Below are positions 25,523 to 34,628 of a stretch of DNA of 64,000 nt, one piece after another. Both the position numbers and the translations under genes were made by a program. The DNA is from Streptococcus sp. zg-86 (GTDB lineage: Bacteria; Bacillota; Bacilli; Lactobacillales; Streptococcaceae), in contig NZ_CP072115.1 in assembly GCF_017639855.1 (NCBI RefSeq), positions 186,001 to 250,000 of the forward strand. The letters run 5' to 3'. The notes under the pieces were generated by a model. It saw nothing but the letters and a program-made list of their open reading frames with translations. It was not told where the DNA came from and made no database searches. The first letter of the stretch is position 1. Each line of letters starts with the position of its first letter.

Positions 25523-26185
25523 ATGATAGAAGCAATTATATTTGACATGGACGGAGTGATCGTTGATACAGAGTATCTAGATTTTCAGCTTCAAAAGGAT
25601 TTTGTACGTAGTATTAGTAAGGAAATGAGTGTTGAAAAGGAGCAAAAATTTTCGAAGTTAATTGGTCGTTCTTATGCTTATTTGGCGCAAGCGATTAAGG
25701 ATCTATCTGGCAGCAGCCTTTCGTTAGCTGAGATTAGTGAACAGCTAGAAGAATATGCGAAAGAGCGGTATCAGGATATCGATTATCTATCCTTGTTTCG
25801 GACAGATATGATTGATATTTTGGATTATGCCAAAGAAAAAGGTCTCAAACTAGCCGTTGCCTCCTCCTCACGAAAGGAGCACATCGAGGAAGTTTTAGAG
25901 AGTTGTGGTATCTTGTCTTATTTTGATACCGTGGTCAGTGGTGAAGCATTCACAGAAAGTAAGCCTAATCCAGCCATTTATTTGGCGACCTTGACAAAAT
26001 TAGGGGTAGATGCCCAATGTGCCATCGCAATCGAAGATTCTGCGTATGGTATTGCAGCTGCTAAGGCGGCAGGTGTACGGGTGATTGCCTATCAAGAAAC
26101 AAGAATGCCGATTGATCAAAGGCAGGCAGATTTTCTTTGTCAGGACATGGCTGCTATTTTTGAGTTGATTCAATCTCTCGTTTAG
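25523..26185 (+). CDS. HAD hydrolase, beta-phosphoglucomutase-like
   Basis: Protein of 220 residues of the HAD superfamily, subfamily IA. Motif I is FDMDGVIVDTE (nucleophile Asp8), motif II is AVASSS, and the C-terminal acidic motif is IEDSAYG. Either a sugar phosphatase or a phosphomutase; the substrate is not clear. Own promoter (TATAAT about 30 nt upstream) and GAGGGCG ribosome site. Confidence 0.85.
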   Translation: MIEAIIFDMDGVIVDTEYLDFQLQKDFVRSISKEMSVEKEQKFSKLIGRSYAYLAQAIKDLSGSSLSLAEISEQLEEYAKERYQDIDYLSLFRTDMIDILDYAKEKGLKLAVASSSRKEHIEEVLESCGILSYFDTVVSGEAFTESKPNPAIYLATLTKLGVDAQCAIAIEDSAYGIAAAKAAGVRVIAYQETRMPIDQRQADFLCQDMAAIFELIQSLV

Positions 26186-26281
26186 CAACTTTTTGTTCAG
26201 TAGACGCAAAGAGTCCGATATGATATACTAGGGCTGATTCATCAAATTCTGATAGAGAATGTATGAAATGGAGAAAATAGT

Positions 26282-27082
26282 ATGGTAAACTGGATTTACA
26301 GATACCAGAAAGAAGTGCTGGTTGGTTTGTTTCTTTTGCTCGCAGTGGTGTCCTTTTTTGTTTTATCAGACTCTCAGCTGGTTTTAAACATGAATGCCCA
26401 ATCGATTCTTGCTTTGGATGAGAAAAAAGAAACGGTTTTAACCTTAACAGCCTTGACGGGAACAACGTCTACAGCTATCACCTTAATTCCAGGAGATGTT
26501 GGTGGCCCCTTAGCGGAAAATATAGCTGATTTGGCAGATTATTTACTAGTGGTGTATGCTGGAATCTGGTTGCAAAAATATCTTCTGTCAATTACAGGTC
26601 TAGTGGTCTTTAAATGGCTTGTCCCAGGGGCACTTGTCCTTTTTGCTGGGAATATCTACTTAAACAACAAGAAGGTCAAGCAGTTAGCAATCCGTCTCTC
26701 GCTTTTTTCAGCTGTTATACTATTTATTATTCCTACGAGTGTCTTTGTGTCGAATAAGATTGAGTCGACCTATAATAGTTCCATCGCAAAGACCATTGAA
26801 GCCGCTCAGCAAGTATCTGAAACAACTAAGGAACAAAGTGAGAACTCTATTTGGGAAAAGGTGACAGGGGCAGCAAAAGGATTGCTCGAGAAGTTTGAGA
26901 CTGCTTTTGGAAATATGGTGGATGCTGTAGCGGTATTAGTTGTGACCACTTGTGTGATTCCTCTGCTTGTATTTGCCTTCTTTATTTGGCTATGTAATGT
27001 GATTTTTGGCTTAACTTGGTCTCCTTCCATCCCTAAAAAAAGAGTGATAGGAAAGATTGTTCGAGGTCGTTCCTCTCGTTGA
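26282..27082 (+). CDS. Membrane protein of unknown function
   Basis: Protein of 266 residues that I do not recognise. Hydrophobic segments lie near residues 12-30, 85-120, 140-158 and 220-250. Between them is an outside-facing segment rich in Thr (TLTALTGTTSTAITLIPGD) and a charged, helical stretch (about 170-215). Basic C-terminus (KKRVIGKIVRGRSSR). Monocistronic, with a clear terminator behind. Confidence 0.7.
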   Translation: MVNWIYRYQKEVLVGLFLLLAVVSFFVLSDSQLVLNMNAQSILALDEKKETVLTLTALTGTTSTAITLIPGDVGGPLAENIADLADYLLVVYAGIWLQKYLLSITGLVVFKWLVPGALVLFAGNIYLNNKKVKQLAIRLSLFSAVILFIIPTSVFVSNKIESTYNSSIAKTIEAAQQVSETTKEQSENSIWEKVTGAAKGLLEKFETAFGNMVDAVAVLVVTTCVIPLLVFAFFIWLCNVIFGLTWSPSIPKKRVIGKIVRGRSSR

Positions 27083-27101
27083 ATTAGTATATGATTAAGA
27101 A

Positions 27102-27131
27102 GAAAACCAGATTTTCATCTGGTTTTTTCTT
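27102..27131 (+). terminator. Terminator after the 266-aa membrane protein
   Basis: AAACCAGAT, loop TTTC, ATCTGGTTT, then TTTCTT. Confidence 0.85.
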
Positions 27132-27193
27132 AGATTCTTTCAATTTTCTGACAAATTGTGATAAAATAGAAAAAAAGATTTTGAGGATGCAGC

Positions 27194-28678
27194 ATGACAC
27201 TAGTATATCAATCAACACGAGATAGCAACAATACCGTAACCGCCAGTCAGGCCATTTTGCAAGGTTTGGCAACAGATGGAGGACTCTTTACGCCTATAAC
27301 ATATCCGCAGGTCAGCTTGGATTTTGACCGCCTAAAGAATCAATCTTATCAAGATATCGCAAAGATCATTTTAGGAGCATTCCTGGATGATTTTACGGAA
27401 GCTGAATTAGATTATTGCATTGCCAGTGCCTATGATAGCAAGTTTGATGATCAGCGTATTGCACCATTGGTGAAGCTAGATGGACAATACAATCTTGAGT
27501 TATTCCACGGCTCAACGATTGCCTTTAAGGATATGGCCTTGTCTATCTTGCCTTACTTGATGACAACAGCAGCTAAAAAGCATGGCTTGGAAAATAAAAT
27601 CGTCATTTTAACAGCAACTTCTGGCGATACTGGAAAGGCGGCGATGGCTGGTTTTGCGGATGTTCCAGGGACTGAAATTATTGTCTTTTATCCCAAAGAT
27701 GGTGTCAGCAAAGTTCAAGAATTGCAAATGACCACTCAAACAGGCAACAATACCCATGTGGTTGCTATTGACGGAAACTTTGACGATGCGCAGACCAATG
27801 TCAAGGAAATGTTTAACGATGAAACCTTGCGTGCTAAATTAGCAGAACAGAAGATGCAATTTTCATCTGCTAATTCAATGAATATTGGTCGCCTTGTGCC
27901 ACAGATTGTTTACTATGTCTATGCCTATGCGCAATTGGTTAAGGCAGGTGAAATTGTAGCAGGACAGGAGGTCAATTTCACAGTTCCAACAGGCAATTTT
28001 GGGAATATTCTTGCGGCTTTTTATGCCAAACAAATTGGCTTACCAGTTGGAAAATTGATTTGTGCTTCGAATGAAAACAATGTCTTGACCGACTTTTTTA
28101 AGACCAAGGTTTATGATAAGAAACGTGCCTTTAAGGTAACGACTAGTCCGTCCATGGACATCCTTGTTTCATCAAACTTGGAACGCCTGATTTTTCACCT
28201 GTTAGGAAATGATGCGGCAAAAACAGCTCAATTGATGACAGCCTTATCAAGAGAGGGTCAGTACCAATTAGACCCAGTAGATCCAGAGATATTGGACCTC
28301 TTTGCAGCAGAATGGGCGACGGAAGAAGAAACTGCTCAAGAAATTAAGCGTGTGTATGATATGTCTCGCTACATCGAAGATCCGCATACAGCAGTTGCTT
28401 CTAGCGTCTACCAAAAATATGCCGCAGCCAGTCAAGACAGCAGAAAAACAGTGATTGCTTCAACGGCTAGTCCTTATAAATTCCCCGTTGTTGCAGTAGA
28501 AGCTATCACAGGAGAAACAGGATTGAGTGATTTTGAGGCTCTTGCGACCTTACAGAGTTTATCAGGAGTGGCTCTTCCGCCAGCAGTAGACGGTTTAGAA
28601 ACAGCCCCTGTTCGCCATAAGACAGTTGTCGCAGCAGCTGATATGCAAAGAGAAGTTGAGCGCTATCTAGGAGTTTAG
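27194..28678 (+). CDS. thrC: Threonine synthase
   Basis: PLP enzyme of 494 residues converting phosphohomoserine to threonine. FHGSTIAFKDMALS carries the PLP Lys (near 112), and TSGDTGKAAMAGF and PTGNFGNILAAF are the phosphate- and cofactor-binding loops. It matches the long (yeast/streptococcal) form. The next gene follows in the same direction. Confidence 0.95.
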   Translation: MTLVYQSTRDSNNTVTASQAILQGLATDGGLFTPITYPQVSLDFDRLKNQSYQDIAKIILGAFLDDFTEAELDYCIASAYDSKFDDQRIAPLVKLDGQYNLELFHGSTIAFKDMALSILPYLMTTAAKKHGLENKIVILTATSGDTGKAAMAGFADVPGTEIIVFYPKDGVSKVQELQMTTQTGNNTHVVAIDGNFDDAQTNVKEMFNDETLRAKLAEQKMQFSSANSMNIGRLVPQIVYYVYAYAQLVKAGEIVAGQEVNFTVPTGNFGNILAAFYAKQIGLPVGKLICASNENNVLTDFFKTKVYDKKRAFKVTTSPSMDILVSSNLERLIFHLLGNDAAKTAQLMTALSREGQYQLDPVDPEILDLFAAEWATEEETAQEIKRVYDMSRYIEDPHTAVASSVYQKYAAASQDSRKTVIASTASPYKFPVVAVEAITGETGLSDFEALATLQSLSGVALPPAVDGLETAPVRHKTVVAAADMQREVERYLGV

Positions 28679-28744
28679 TCAGAAATCATTTTTTAAAAAT
28701 AATAGAAAGTGGAGGCAGGAGCAAGCTCTTTGCCTCTTTGCGAT

Positions 28745-30022
28745 ATGGTAGAATACAAAAAAATGATGCAGATAGCCTTGCCAGCCATGGCAGAAAATGT
28801 CTTGCAGATGCTCATAGGGCTGGTGGATAGTTACTTAGTGGCTAGTTTAGGCTTAGTCGCTATCTCAGGTGTATCTGTCGCAGGAAATATCATTGCGATT
28901 TATCAGGCCATTTTTATTGCCTTAGGAGTAGCTATTTCAAGTGTGTTAGCGCGTAGTATGGGTTCAGGAGACCAAGAATCACAAGCTAATCATGCAACGG
29001 GAGCCTTGACAATGACTTTATTGATGAGTCTCATCTTGGGCTTGATTTCCCTTTTCTTTGGACAAGAGATTCTCAGTTTATTAGGAACTGAAAAACTTGT
29101 GGCAGAAGCAGGAGGTATCTTTCTAGCCATTGTCGGTGGTACGATTGTCTTTTTAGGCTTAATGACCAGTCTTGGAGCCTTGGTGCGCACGGCTGGCAAT
29201 CCTCGGTTACCCATGTATGTTAGCTTGCTAACCAATGTTTTAAATGCATTTTTCTCTAGTTTTTTTATTTTCATACTCGACTGGGGGATTGTAGGTGTTG
29301 CTCTAGGAACTGTTTTGGCTCGCCTAGTGGGGGTTGTGGTCTTGTGGAAATCCCTCACGATTTCCTTTGCTAAGCCTAGCTGGAGCTTAGATAGGGAGTT
29401 GCTTCGTTTATCCTTACCAGCGGCAGGAGAGCGTCTCATGATGCGGGCAGGCGATGTTGTCATTATCGCCCTTGTTGTACGCTTTGGAACGCAGGCTGTC
29501 GCAGGGAATGCGATTGGCGAGGTACTCACCCAGTTCAATTATATGCCAGCCTTTGGGATTGCAACAGCGACCGTCCTTTTGGTAGCGCATAGCTTGGGTC
29601 AGGGAAATAGAGAGGAAATTAGCCAGATAGCAAGGAAAAGCTATTGGTTAACCCTTGGTTTCATGCTGCCCTTGGCGTTTCTGATTTACGCTTTTGGAAC
29701 TCCCTTAACGCAGTTGTATACACAGGATAAGGAAGCAGTCGCTGCCAGTCTCTTGGTTATCCTCTTCTCGCTTTTAGGTACACCATTTACAATAGGAACT
29801 GTCATCTACACGGCGGTATGGCAGGGCTTAGGCAATGGCAAACTTCCTTTTTACGCGACAACGATTGGTATGTGGGGGATTCGAATTGGCACAGGCTACC
29901 TGCTTGGTGTGACCTTGGGTCTTGGCTTACCAGGTATCTGGGCTGGAACGCTTTTAGATAATGCCTTTCGCTGGCTATTTTTGAGCATACTGTATCATCG
30001 ACAGAAGAAAAAAGAAGCCTGA
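28745..30022 (+). CDS. MATE family multidrug/organic cation exporter
   Basis: Polytopic protein of 425 residues with about twelve hydrophobic segments in two similar halves (LPAMAENVLQMLIGLVDSY; LPAAGERLMMRAGDVV). These are the MATE signatures. I choose ATG 28745 (MVEYKKMMQ); the frame runs to GTG 28709, but that part is the inverted repeat GAGGCA..GAGC/GCTC..TGCCTC (28711-28735) that may be the thrC terminator. Substrate unknown. Confidence 0.85.
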   Translation: MVEYKKMMQIALPAMAENVLQMLIGLVDSYLVASLGLVAISGVSVAGNIIAIYQAIFIALGVAISSVLARSMGSGDQESQANHATGALTMTLLMSLILGLISLFFGQEILSLLGTEKLVAEAGGIFLAIVGGTIVFLGLMTSLGALVRTAGNPRLPMYVSLLTNVLNAFFSSFFIFILDWGIVGVALGTVLARLVGVVVLWKSLTISFAKPSWSLDRELLRLSLPAAGERLMMRAGDVVIIALVVRFGTQAVAGNAIGEVLTQFNYMPAFGIATATVLLVAHSLGQGNREEISQIARKSYWLTLGFMLPLAFLIYAFGTPLTQLYTQDKEAVAASLLVILFSLLGTPFTIGTVIYTAVWQGLGNGKLPFYATTIGMWGIRIGTGYLLGVTLGLGLPGIWAGTLLDNAFRWLFLSILYHRQKKKEA

Positions 30023-30472
30023 CAAACGGTCCGGTTTTTCTTGTTTTTGTAAAAATAGATTGATACAAAGGTTGATTGGCAGGGCTATTTGGTTGTTCAA
30101 CTCAATATTTTCGGAAGATTTACGTTCTATAAGGAGTAAGATTAGAAAAGAATGAACGGTTCCCTGTCAAGTAGATAGTCAAATCATAAAAGATATTACA
30201 CAACCTGATTCCTGAATTCCCAAGGAGTCAGGTTGTTTCATTTTGCTCGATAGCGCTGTGTGTTGTAAATTTGGAGATAGCTTTACTAACTGGCTGATAA
30301 AGCATTCATGAGTAAGGGACAATTTGAATGAATTCTAATTTCTCTTCTACTGATTTTGAGACTTCTTTTGGATATAGGAACACTCCCCATATAGTGTCTA
30401 GTGAATGTTTGTTTTTTCACTGTCTACTATACGGGGAGTGTATCAGAATATCTAATCTTATTTTTATAAATA
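30023..30472. other. Gene-free stretch with hairpins, possible insertion-sequence remnant
   Basis: Two structures: CAACCTGATTCCT/AGGAGTCAGGTTG (30201-30236, a likely terminator) and a long inverted pair (about 30381-30441), ACACTCCCCATATAGT against ACTATACGGGGAGTGT. The second pair looks like the two ends of an IS3-type element lying close together. On the minus strand, 30240-30330 resembles the end of a transposase frame, but I cannot confirm it. Confidence 0.4.
30201..30240 (+). terminator. Probable terminator downstream of the MATE gene
   Basis: CAACCTGATTCCT and AGGAGTCAGGTTG around a short loop, followed by TTTCATTTTG. Confidence 0.6.
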
Positions 30473-31336
30473 TTATTTAGGAAAATCACGACTTGCATCC
30501 ATTTTTTTGACTGCAACCTGCATTTTGATGAACATATCGCGTTCTTGTTCTAACAAGTTTGGTTGTTCATGAATGACTTCACAGATGTAAGGGCCGACTG
30601 GAGTTAATTGTTTTGCTACTAGTGTTTTGAAAAAGTAGGGCAAGCGGTCAATTTCTTCCTCAAAGGAAGAACAATAGCTAACGGCATATGATCCAGCTGC
30701 TAGTGTCACTTCCTTGACCAGAGGAGATTGGAGATAGGGGTTGTGAAGGAGAGCAAATTGTGTAGAAATCCATTGCTGTTTCTTAAAATCCTTCGCTTGC
30801 ATGAGTGAGCCGATCTTGCCAAAGTGTTCGTAAAAAGGATTTTGTAAGAAGATTTCCTGCTTTAAATAACGGAGATATAGTTCGTATTCTTCTTGATTCA
30901 TCTGATAGATATTTTTAGGAAGCTCGAAGGTCCAAATCGTTCGTTTAGGCAAGATTTCTATCTCAAGTTCTTTACTGGTTTTTCGTTCGGTATAGAGTAG
31001 TACCCCTGAGCGAAAGGCATCAATCTCTGCAATCCGGTGTTCCAAGGCTTTCTTTTCTCGAATCAAGCCTTGATAGCGGTCTTCGATTAGCTGGTGAAGG
31101 TGAGGATTGCTTTTGTCTGACAGAATTGCTTTGATGTCTTCCAGTGAAAAATCAAGCTGCCGTAGGTATTGAATCGAGTCGACAATGGAAGATTGCTTGA
31201 TATGATAGTAGCGGTAATTGGTTTCTGGATCAATATAATAGGGATGGAGCAAATCGATTTGGTCATAAAAGCGCAGGGTGCGGATAGAAATACTGTTTAT
31301 TTTGGAAAATTCACCGATTCGTAAAATATTTTTCAT
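30473..31336 (-). CDS. MerR family regulator with effector-binding domain
   Basis: Protein of 287 residues: MerR DNA-binding domain (IGEFSKINSISIRTLRFYDQIDLLHPYYID, about 6-35, shown by its first half FSKINSISIRTLRFYDQI), a coiled-coil dimer helix (about 80-115), then a GyrI/BmrR-like ligand domain. Divergent from the gene at 31427 and probably its activator, acting on the 19-bp-spacer promoter between them. Confidence 0.85.
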   Translation of the reverse strand: MKNILRIGEFSKINSISIRTLRFYDQIDLLHPYYIDPETNYRYYHIKQSSIVDSIQYLRQLDFSLEDIKAILSDKSNPHLHQLIEDRYQGLIREKKALEHRIAEIDAFRSGVLLYTERKTSKELEIEILPKRTIWTFELPKNIYQMNQEEYELYLRYLKQEIFLQNPFYEHFGKIGSLMQAKDFKKQQWISTQFALLHNPYLQSPLVKEVTLAAGSYAVSYCSSFEEEIDRLPYFFKTLVAKQLTPVGPYICEVIHEQPNLLEQERDMFIKMQVAVKKMDASRDFPK

Positions 31337-31354
31337 ATGTTTTAAAACTCTCTA

Positions 31355-31385
31355 TTGACTCTCTAGTTACTAGAGACATTATACT
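31355..31385 (+). promoter_or_regulatory. MerR-type promoter with operator in a 19-bp spacer
   Basis: TTGACT (31355-31360), 19-bp spacer, TATACT (31380-31385). The spacer holds a perfect 15-bp palindrome CTCTAGTTACTAGAG (31361-31375). Overlong spacers with a central dyad are the mark of MerR-activated promoters. Confidence 0.75.
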
Positions 31386-31426
31386 ATAATTGTGAAAAAA
31401 ATAACAATAAAAAGGAGGAGTTCATA

Positions 31427-32461
31427 ATGAGAACTTCAAAAGTACGCGCAGTCCAATACGGATGTGGTAAAATGTCCAAAGTTTTGTTCCGCTATTTGGT
31501 AGAGCATGGAGTAGAAATTGTTGGAGCAATTGATAATAATCCAGCAGTGGTTGGTCAAGATGTGGGTGATTTTGCAGAGCTAGGATATAAGACAGGGGTT
31601 ATTATCTCAAATGATGCAGAAGCAGTATTTTCAAGCTGTGATGCAGATATTGCTATTGTCACTATCTTCTCATACATGCCTGAAATGTATAATTTTTATG
31701 AAACAGCGATTAAACATGGGGTGAATGTGATTTCAACCTGTGAGGAAGCAATTTATCCTTGGACAACTTCTCCATCAGAAACAAATCGTCTCGATAAATT
31801 GGCGAAAGAGCATGGTGTGACTATTATGGGATCTGGTATGCAGGATATTTACTGGATTAATATGCCATGTCTTATGATGGCAGGGATGAATAAAATCACT
31901 AAGATTAAAGGTGCTGTCAGCTATAACGTAGAAGATTACGGTTTAGCACTTGCTGAAGCACATGGTGCTGGCTACGATGTAGAACGATTTGAAAAAGAAA
32001 TTGCTTCTGCTGAAAGTTTCCCTTCTTACATGTGGAATTCTGCAGAAGGTATCTGTGCGAAAATGAACTTGACCATCAAAGATATTTCCCAAAAGAGTGT
32101 ACCATACATTCTTGATGAAGACATTTATTCTGAAACACTTGGCCGGACTATTCCAGCAGGAGAAGTAACAGGAATGTCAGCTGTTACAACTATTCATACG
32201 AACCAAGGTATTGAATTAGAAGTAGAATGTATCGGAAAAGTTTACCGTGAAGATGACGGAGATATGTGCGATTGGGAAATCTTTGGTGAACCTGATTTGA
32301 TATTCTCTGTTAACAAACCAGATACAGTAGCGCATACTTGTGCAACTGTCGTAAACCGTATCCCAACTGTTATGGATGCACCAGCTGGATTTGTGACATG
32401 TGAAAAAGCACGTGATGTAGAGTATTTGACGTATCCAATGCACACCTATGTAGGCAAATAA
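31427..32461 (+). CDS. 2,4-diaminopentanoate dehydrogenase-like NAD(P)-binding enzyme
   Basis: Protein of 344 residues with an N-terminal Rossmann fold (VQYGCGKMSKVLFRYLVEHG) and a dihydrodipicolinate-reductase-like C-terminal domain. Relatives are called 2,4-diaminopentanoate dehydrogenase or amine dehydrogenase; the physiological substrate here is unknown. AGGAGG precedes the ATG. Probably induced through the divergent MerR protein. Confidence 0.75.
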   Translation: MRTSKVRAVQYGCGKMSKVLFRYLVEHGVEIVGAIDNNPAVVGQDVGDFAELGYKTGVIISNDAEAVFSSCDADIAIVTIFSYMPEMYNFYETAIKHGVNVISTCEEAIYPWTTSPSETNRLDKLAKEHGVTIMGSGMQDIYWINMPCLMMAGMNKITKIKGAVSYNVEDYGLALAEAHGAGYDVERFEKEIASAESFPSYMWNSAEGICAKMNLTIKDISQKSVPYILDEDIYSETLGRTIPAGEVTGMSAVTTIHTNQGIELEVECIGKVYREDDGDMCDWEIFGEPDLIFSVNKPDTVAHTCATVVNRIPTVMDAPAGFVTCEKARDVEYLTYPMHTYVGK

Positions 32462-32507
32462 GGTAGTAAACTGAATCTGTCGTATCTAGTGGCAAAAGAG
32501 AATTGTG

Positions 32508-32558
32508 GAGGGCTTGTTTCCTGTATATACGGGAGGCAGGTCTTCTTTCATTTTTTCC
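32508..32558 (+). terminator. Terminator after the dehydrogenase gene
   Basis: GGGCTTGTTTCCTG pairs with CGGGAGGCAGGTCT (several G-T pairs) around TATATA, then a T-rich tract. Confidence 0.6.
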
Positions 32559-32650
32559 GAATATTTTTTAAAAAATATAGATGACGCTTAGGGCTTGGTT
32601 TACTTTTGTGGTACAATGGAAATCAGAAAGTAGAAGAAGCGAGGTAGAAG

Positions 32651-32917
32651 ATGACTGCAACCCTATTTTTTGTGACAGAATGTCCAGATACAGCTCCGTT
32701 TGTGGCTGGTTTAAAAGAATTGGCATTCGACTATGAAGCTGTTGAGATTACGGCTAATTTGGCAAATTTTAAGCGTTTTATCCGTTTGCGAGACCAGCAT
32801 CCAGCTTTTCAACAGGCAAAAGAAAATGGTTATGTGGGAATGCCAGCGTTGCAAATTGGAGAAGAGGTCTTTTTAGATCTTTCTGAGGTCAAAGACTTTT
32901 TGGGTCATTCATCATGA
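32651..32917 (+). CDS. Glutaredoxin-related small protein
   Basis: Thioredoxin-fold protein of 88 residues. The redox site is ECPDTAPF: one Cys (near 11) and no second, so it is a monothiol type or not a redox enzyme. GMPALQIGEEVFLD has the cis-Pro of the fold. First of a run of genes (ACT, PFL, phosphatase) in one direction. Confidence 0.7.
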   Translation: MTATLFFVTECPDTAPFVAGLKELAFDYEAVEITANLANFKRFIRLRDQHPAFQQAKENGYVGMPALQIGEEVFLDLSEVKDFLGHSS

Positions 32918-32940
32918 GATAAAAAGGAAAGAGGGCTAAG

Positions 32941-33207
32941 ATGAAAGCGATTATTACAGTTGTTGGGAAAGATAGAACAGGTATTGTAGCGGGAGTTTCT
33001 GCTAAGATTGCGGAATTAGGATTGAATATTGATGATATTTCACAAACCGTTTTAGATGAATTTTTCACTATGATGGCAGTTGTTTCAAGCGATGAGAAAA
33101 AAGATTTTGCGGTCTTACGTCAGGAATTTGACACCTTTGGTGAGAGCTTGAATGTTAAAATTAACATTCAAAGCGCCGCAATTTTTGAAGCCATGTATAA
33201 CATCTAA
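32941..33207 (+). CDS. ACT domain protein
   Basis: Protein of 88 residues made of one ACT domain (ITVVGKDRTGIVAGVSAKIAE). Such domains bind amino acids. It lies 11 nt before the PFL-family gene, a pairing conserved in streptococci, so it may regulate or sense for that protein. Confidence 0.85.
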   Translation: MKAIITVVGKDRTGIVAGVSAKIAELGLNIDDISQTVLDEFFTMMAVVSSDEKKDFAVLRQEFDTFGESLNVKINIQSAAIFEAMYNI

Positions 33208-33218
33208 GAGGTAGCGGA

Positions 33219-34556
33219 ATGGATATTAGACAAGTAACTGAAACCATTGCTATGATTGAGGAGCAGAATTTCGATATTCGGACCATCACGATGGGAATTT
33301 CGCTTCTGGATTGTATTGATACAGATATTGAGCAAGCTGCAGAGAAGATTTACGAAAAAATTACGACCAAGGCACGTGATTTGGTCGCGGTCGGTGATGA
33401 GATTGCAGCGGAATTAGGGATTCCTATTGTCAATAAACGGGTGAGTGTGACACCCATTGCTCTGGTTGGAGCAGCGACAGATGCGACGGATTATCTTCCC
33501 CTAGCCAAAGCGCTAGACCGAGCAGCCAAGGAAATCGGGGTTGATTTTATTGGTGGATTTTCTGCCTTGGTGCAAAAAGGCTATCAAAAAGGGGATGAAA
33601 TCTTAATCAACTCAATTCCTCGTGCTTTAGCTGAAACAGATAAGGTCTGCTCGTCCGTCAATATCGGTTCAACTAAGACAGGAATCAATATGACAGCTAT
33701 CCGTGATATGGGACGGATTATCAAGGAAACAGCGACTCTGTCTGAAATGGGAGCTGCAAAATTAGTTGTTTTTGCGAATGCAGTAGAAGATAATCCCTTC
33801 ATGGCTGGAGCCTTTCATGGAGTTGGTGAAGCGGATGTGGTCATCAATGTTGGCGTATCAGGTCCTGGGGTAGTCAAGCGTGCTTTAGAAAAAGTTCGTG
33901 GAGAGAGCTTTGACGTTGTGGCTGAGACAGTTAAAAAGACAGCCTTTAAGATTACCCGTATTGGTCAATTGGTCGGTCAAATGGCGAGTGAACGTCTGGG
34001 TGTGAAGTTTGGGATTGTGGATTTAAGTCTTGCTCCAACCCCTGCTGTCGGTGATTCTGTAGCCCGTGTTTTAGAAGAAATGGGTCTTGAAACGGTTGGA
34101 ACGCATGGGACGACAGCAGCGCTTGCTCTCCTCAATGACCAAGTGAAAAAGGGCGGTGTGATGGCCTGTAATCAAGTTGGTGGTCTGTCTGGTGCCTTTA
34201 TTCCTGTTTCTGAAGATGAGGGGATGATTGCAGCTGTTCAATCTGGTTCGCTGAATTTGGAAAAATTAGAAGCGATGACAGCCATTTGTTCAGTTGGATT
34301 AGATATGATTGCCATTCCAGAAGAAACACCTGCAGAGACCATTGCTGCCATGATTGCGGATGAAGCAGCAATTGGGGTAATCAATCAGAAAACAACTGCT
34401 GTACGGATTATTCCAAAAGGCAAAGAAGGGGACCTGATTGAATTTGGTGGCCTATTAGGAACGGCTCCCGTTATGAAAGTCAATCAAGCTTCATCTGCTG
34501 ATTTTATTGCGCGTGGTGGACAAATTCCAGCACCAATCCATAGCTTTAAAAATTAG
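33219..34556 (+). CDS. PFL family (DUF711/UPF0210) protein
   Basis: Protein of 445 residues of the family named for a fold related to pyruvate formate-lyase; no activity is established. Gly-rich segments GVGEADVVINVGVSGPG and GTHGTTAALALL are typical. It forms a unit with the ACT protein upstream; a terminator follows. Confidence 0.85.
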   Translation: MDIRQVTETIAMIEEQNFDIRTITMGISLLDCIDTDIEQAAEKIYEKITTKARDLVAVGDEIAAELGIPIVNKRVSVTPIALVGAATDATDYLPLAKALDRAAKEIGVDFIGGFSALVQKGYQKGDEILINSIPRALAETDKVCSSVNIGSTKTGINMTAIRDMGRIIKETATLSEMGAAKLVVFANAVEDNPFMAGAFHGVGEADVVINVGVSGPGVVKRALEKVRGESFDVVAETVKKTAFKITRIGQLVGQMASERLGVKFGIVDLSLAPTPAVGDSVARVLEEMGLETVGTHGTTAALALLNDQVKKGGVMACNQVGGLSGAFIPVSEDEGMIAAVQSGSLNLEKLEAMTAICSVGLDMIAIPEETPAETIAAMIADEAAIGVINQKTTAVRIIPKGKEGDLIEFGGLLGTAPVMKVNQASSADFIARGGQIPAPIHSFKN

Positions 34557-34564
34557 AGAATAGG

Positions 34565-34592
34565 AAACGATTGTCTTAGACAGTCGTTTTTT
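34565..34592 (+). terminator. Terminator after the PFL gene
   Basis: AACGATTGTC, TTA loop, GACAGTCGTT, then TTTTT. The next promoter begins inside it: TTGTCT, 18-bp spacer, TATAAT. Confidence 0.8.
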
Positions 34593-34628
34593 GATATAAT
34601 AGAATGAGGAAGACAAGGAGGAACAACA

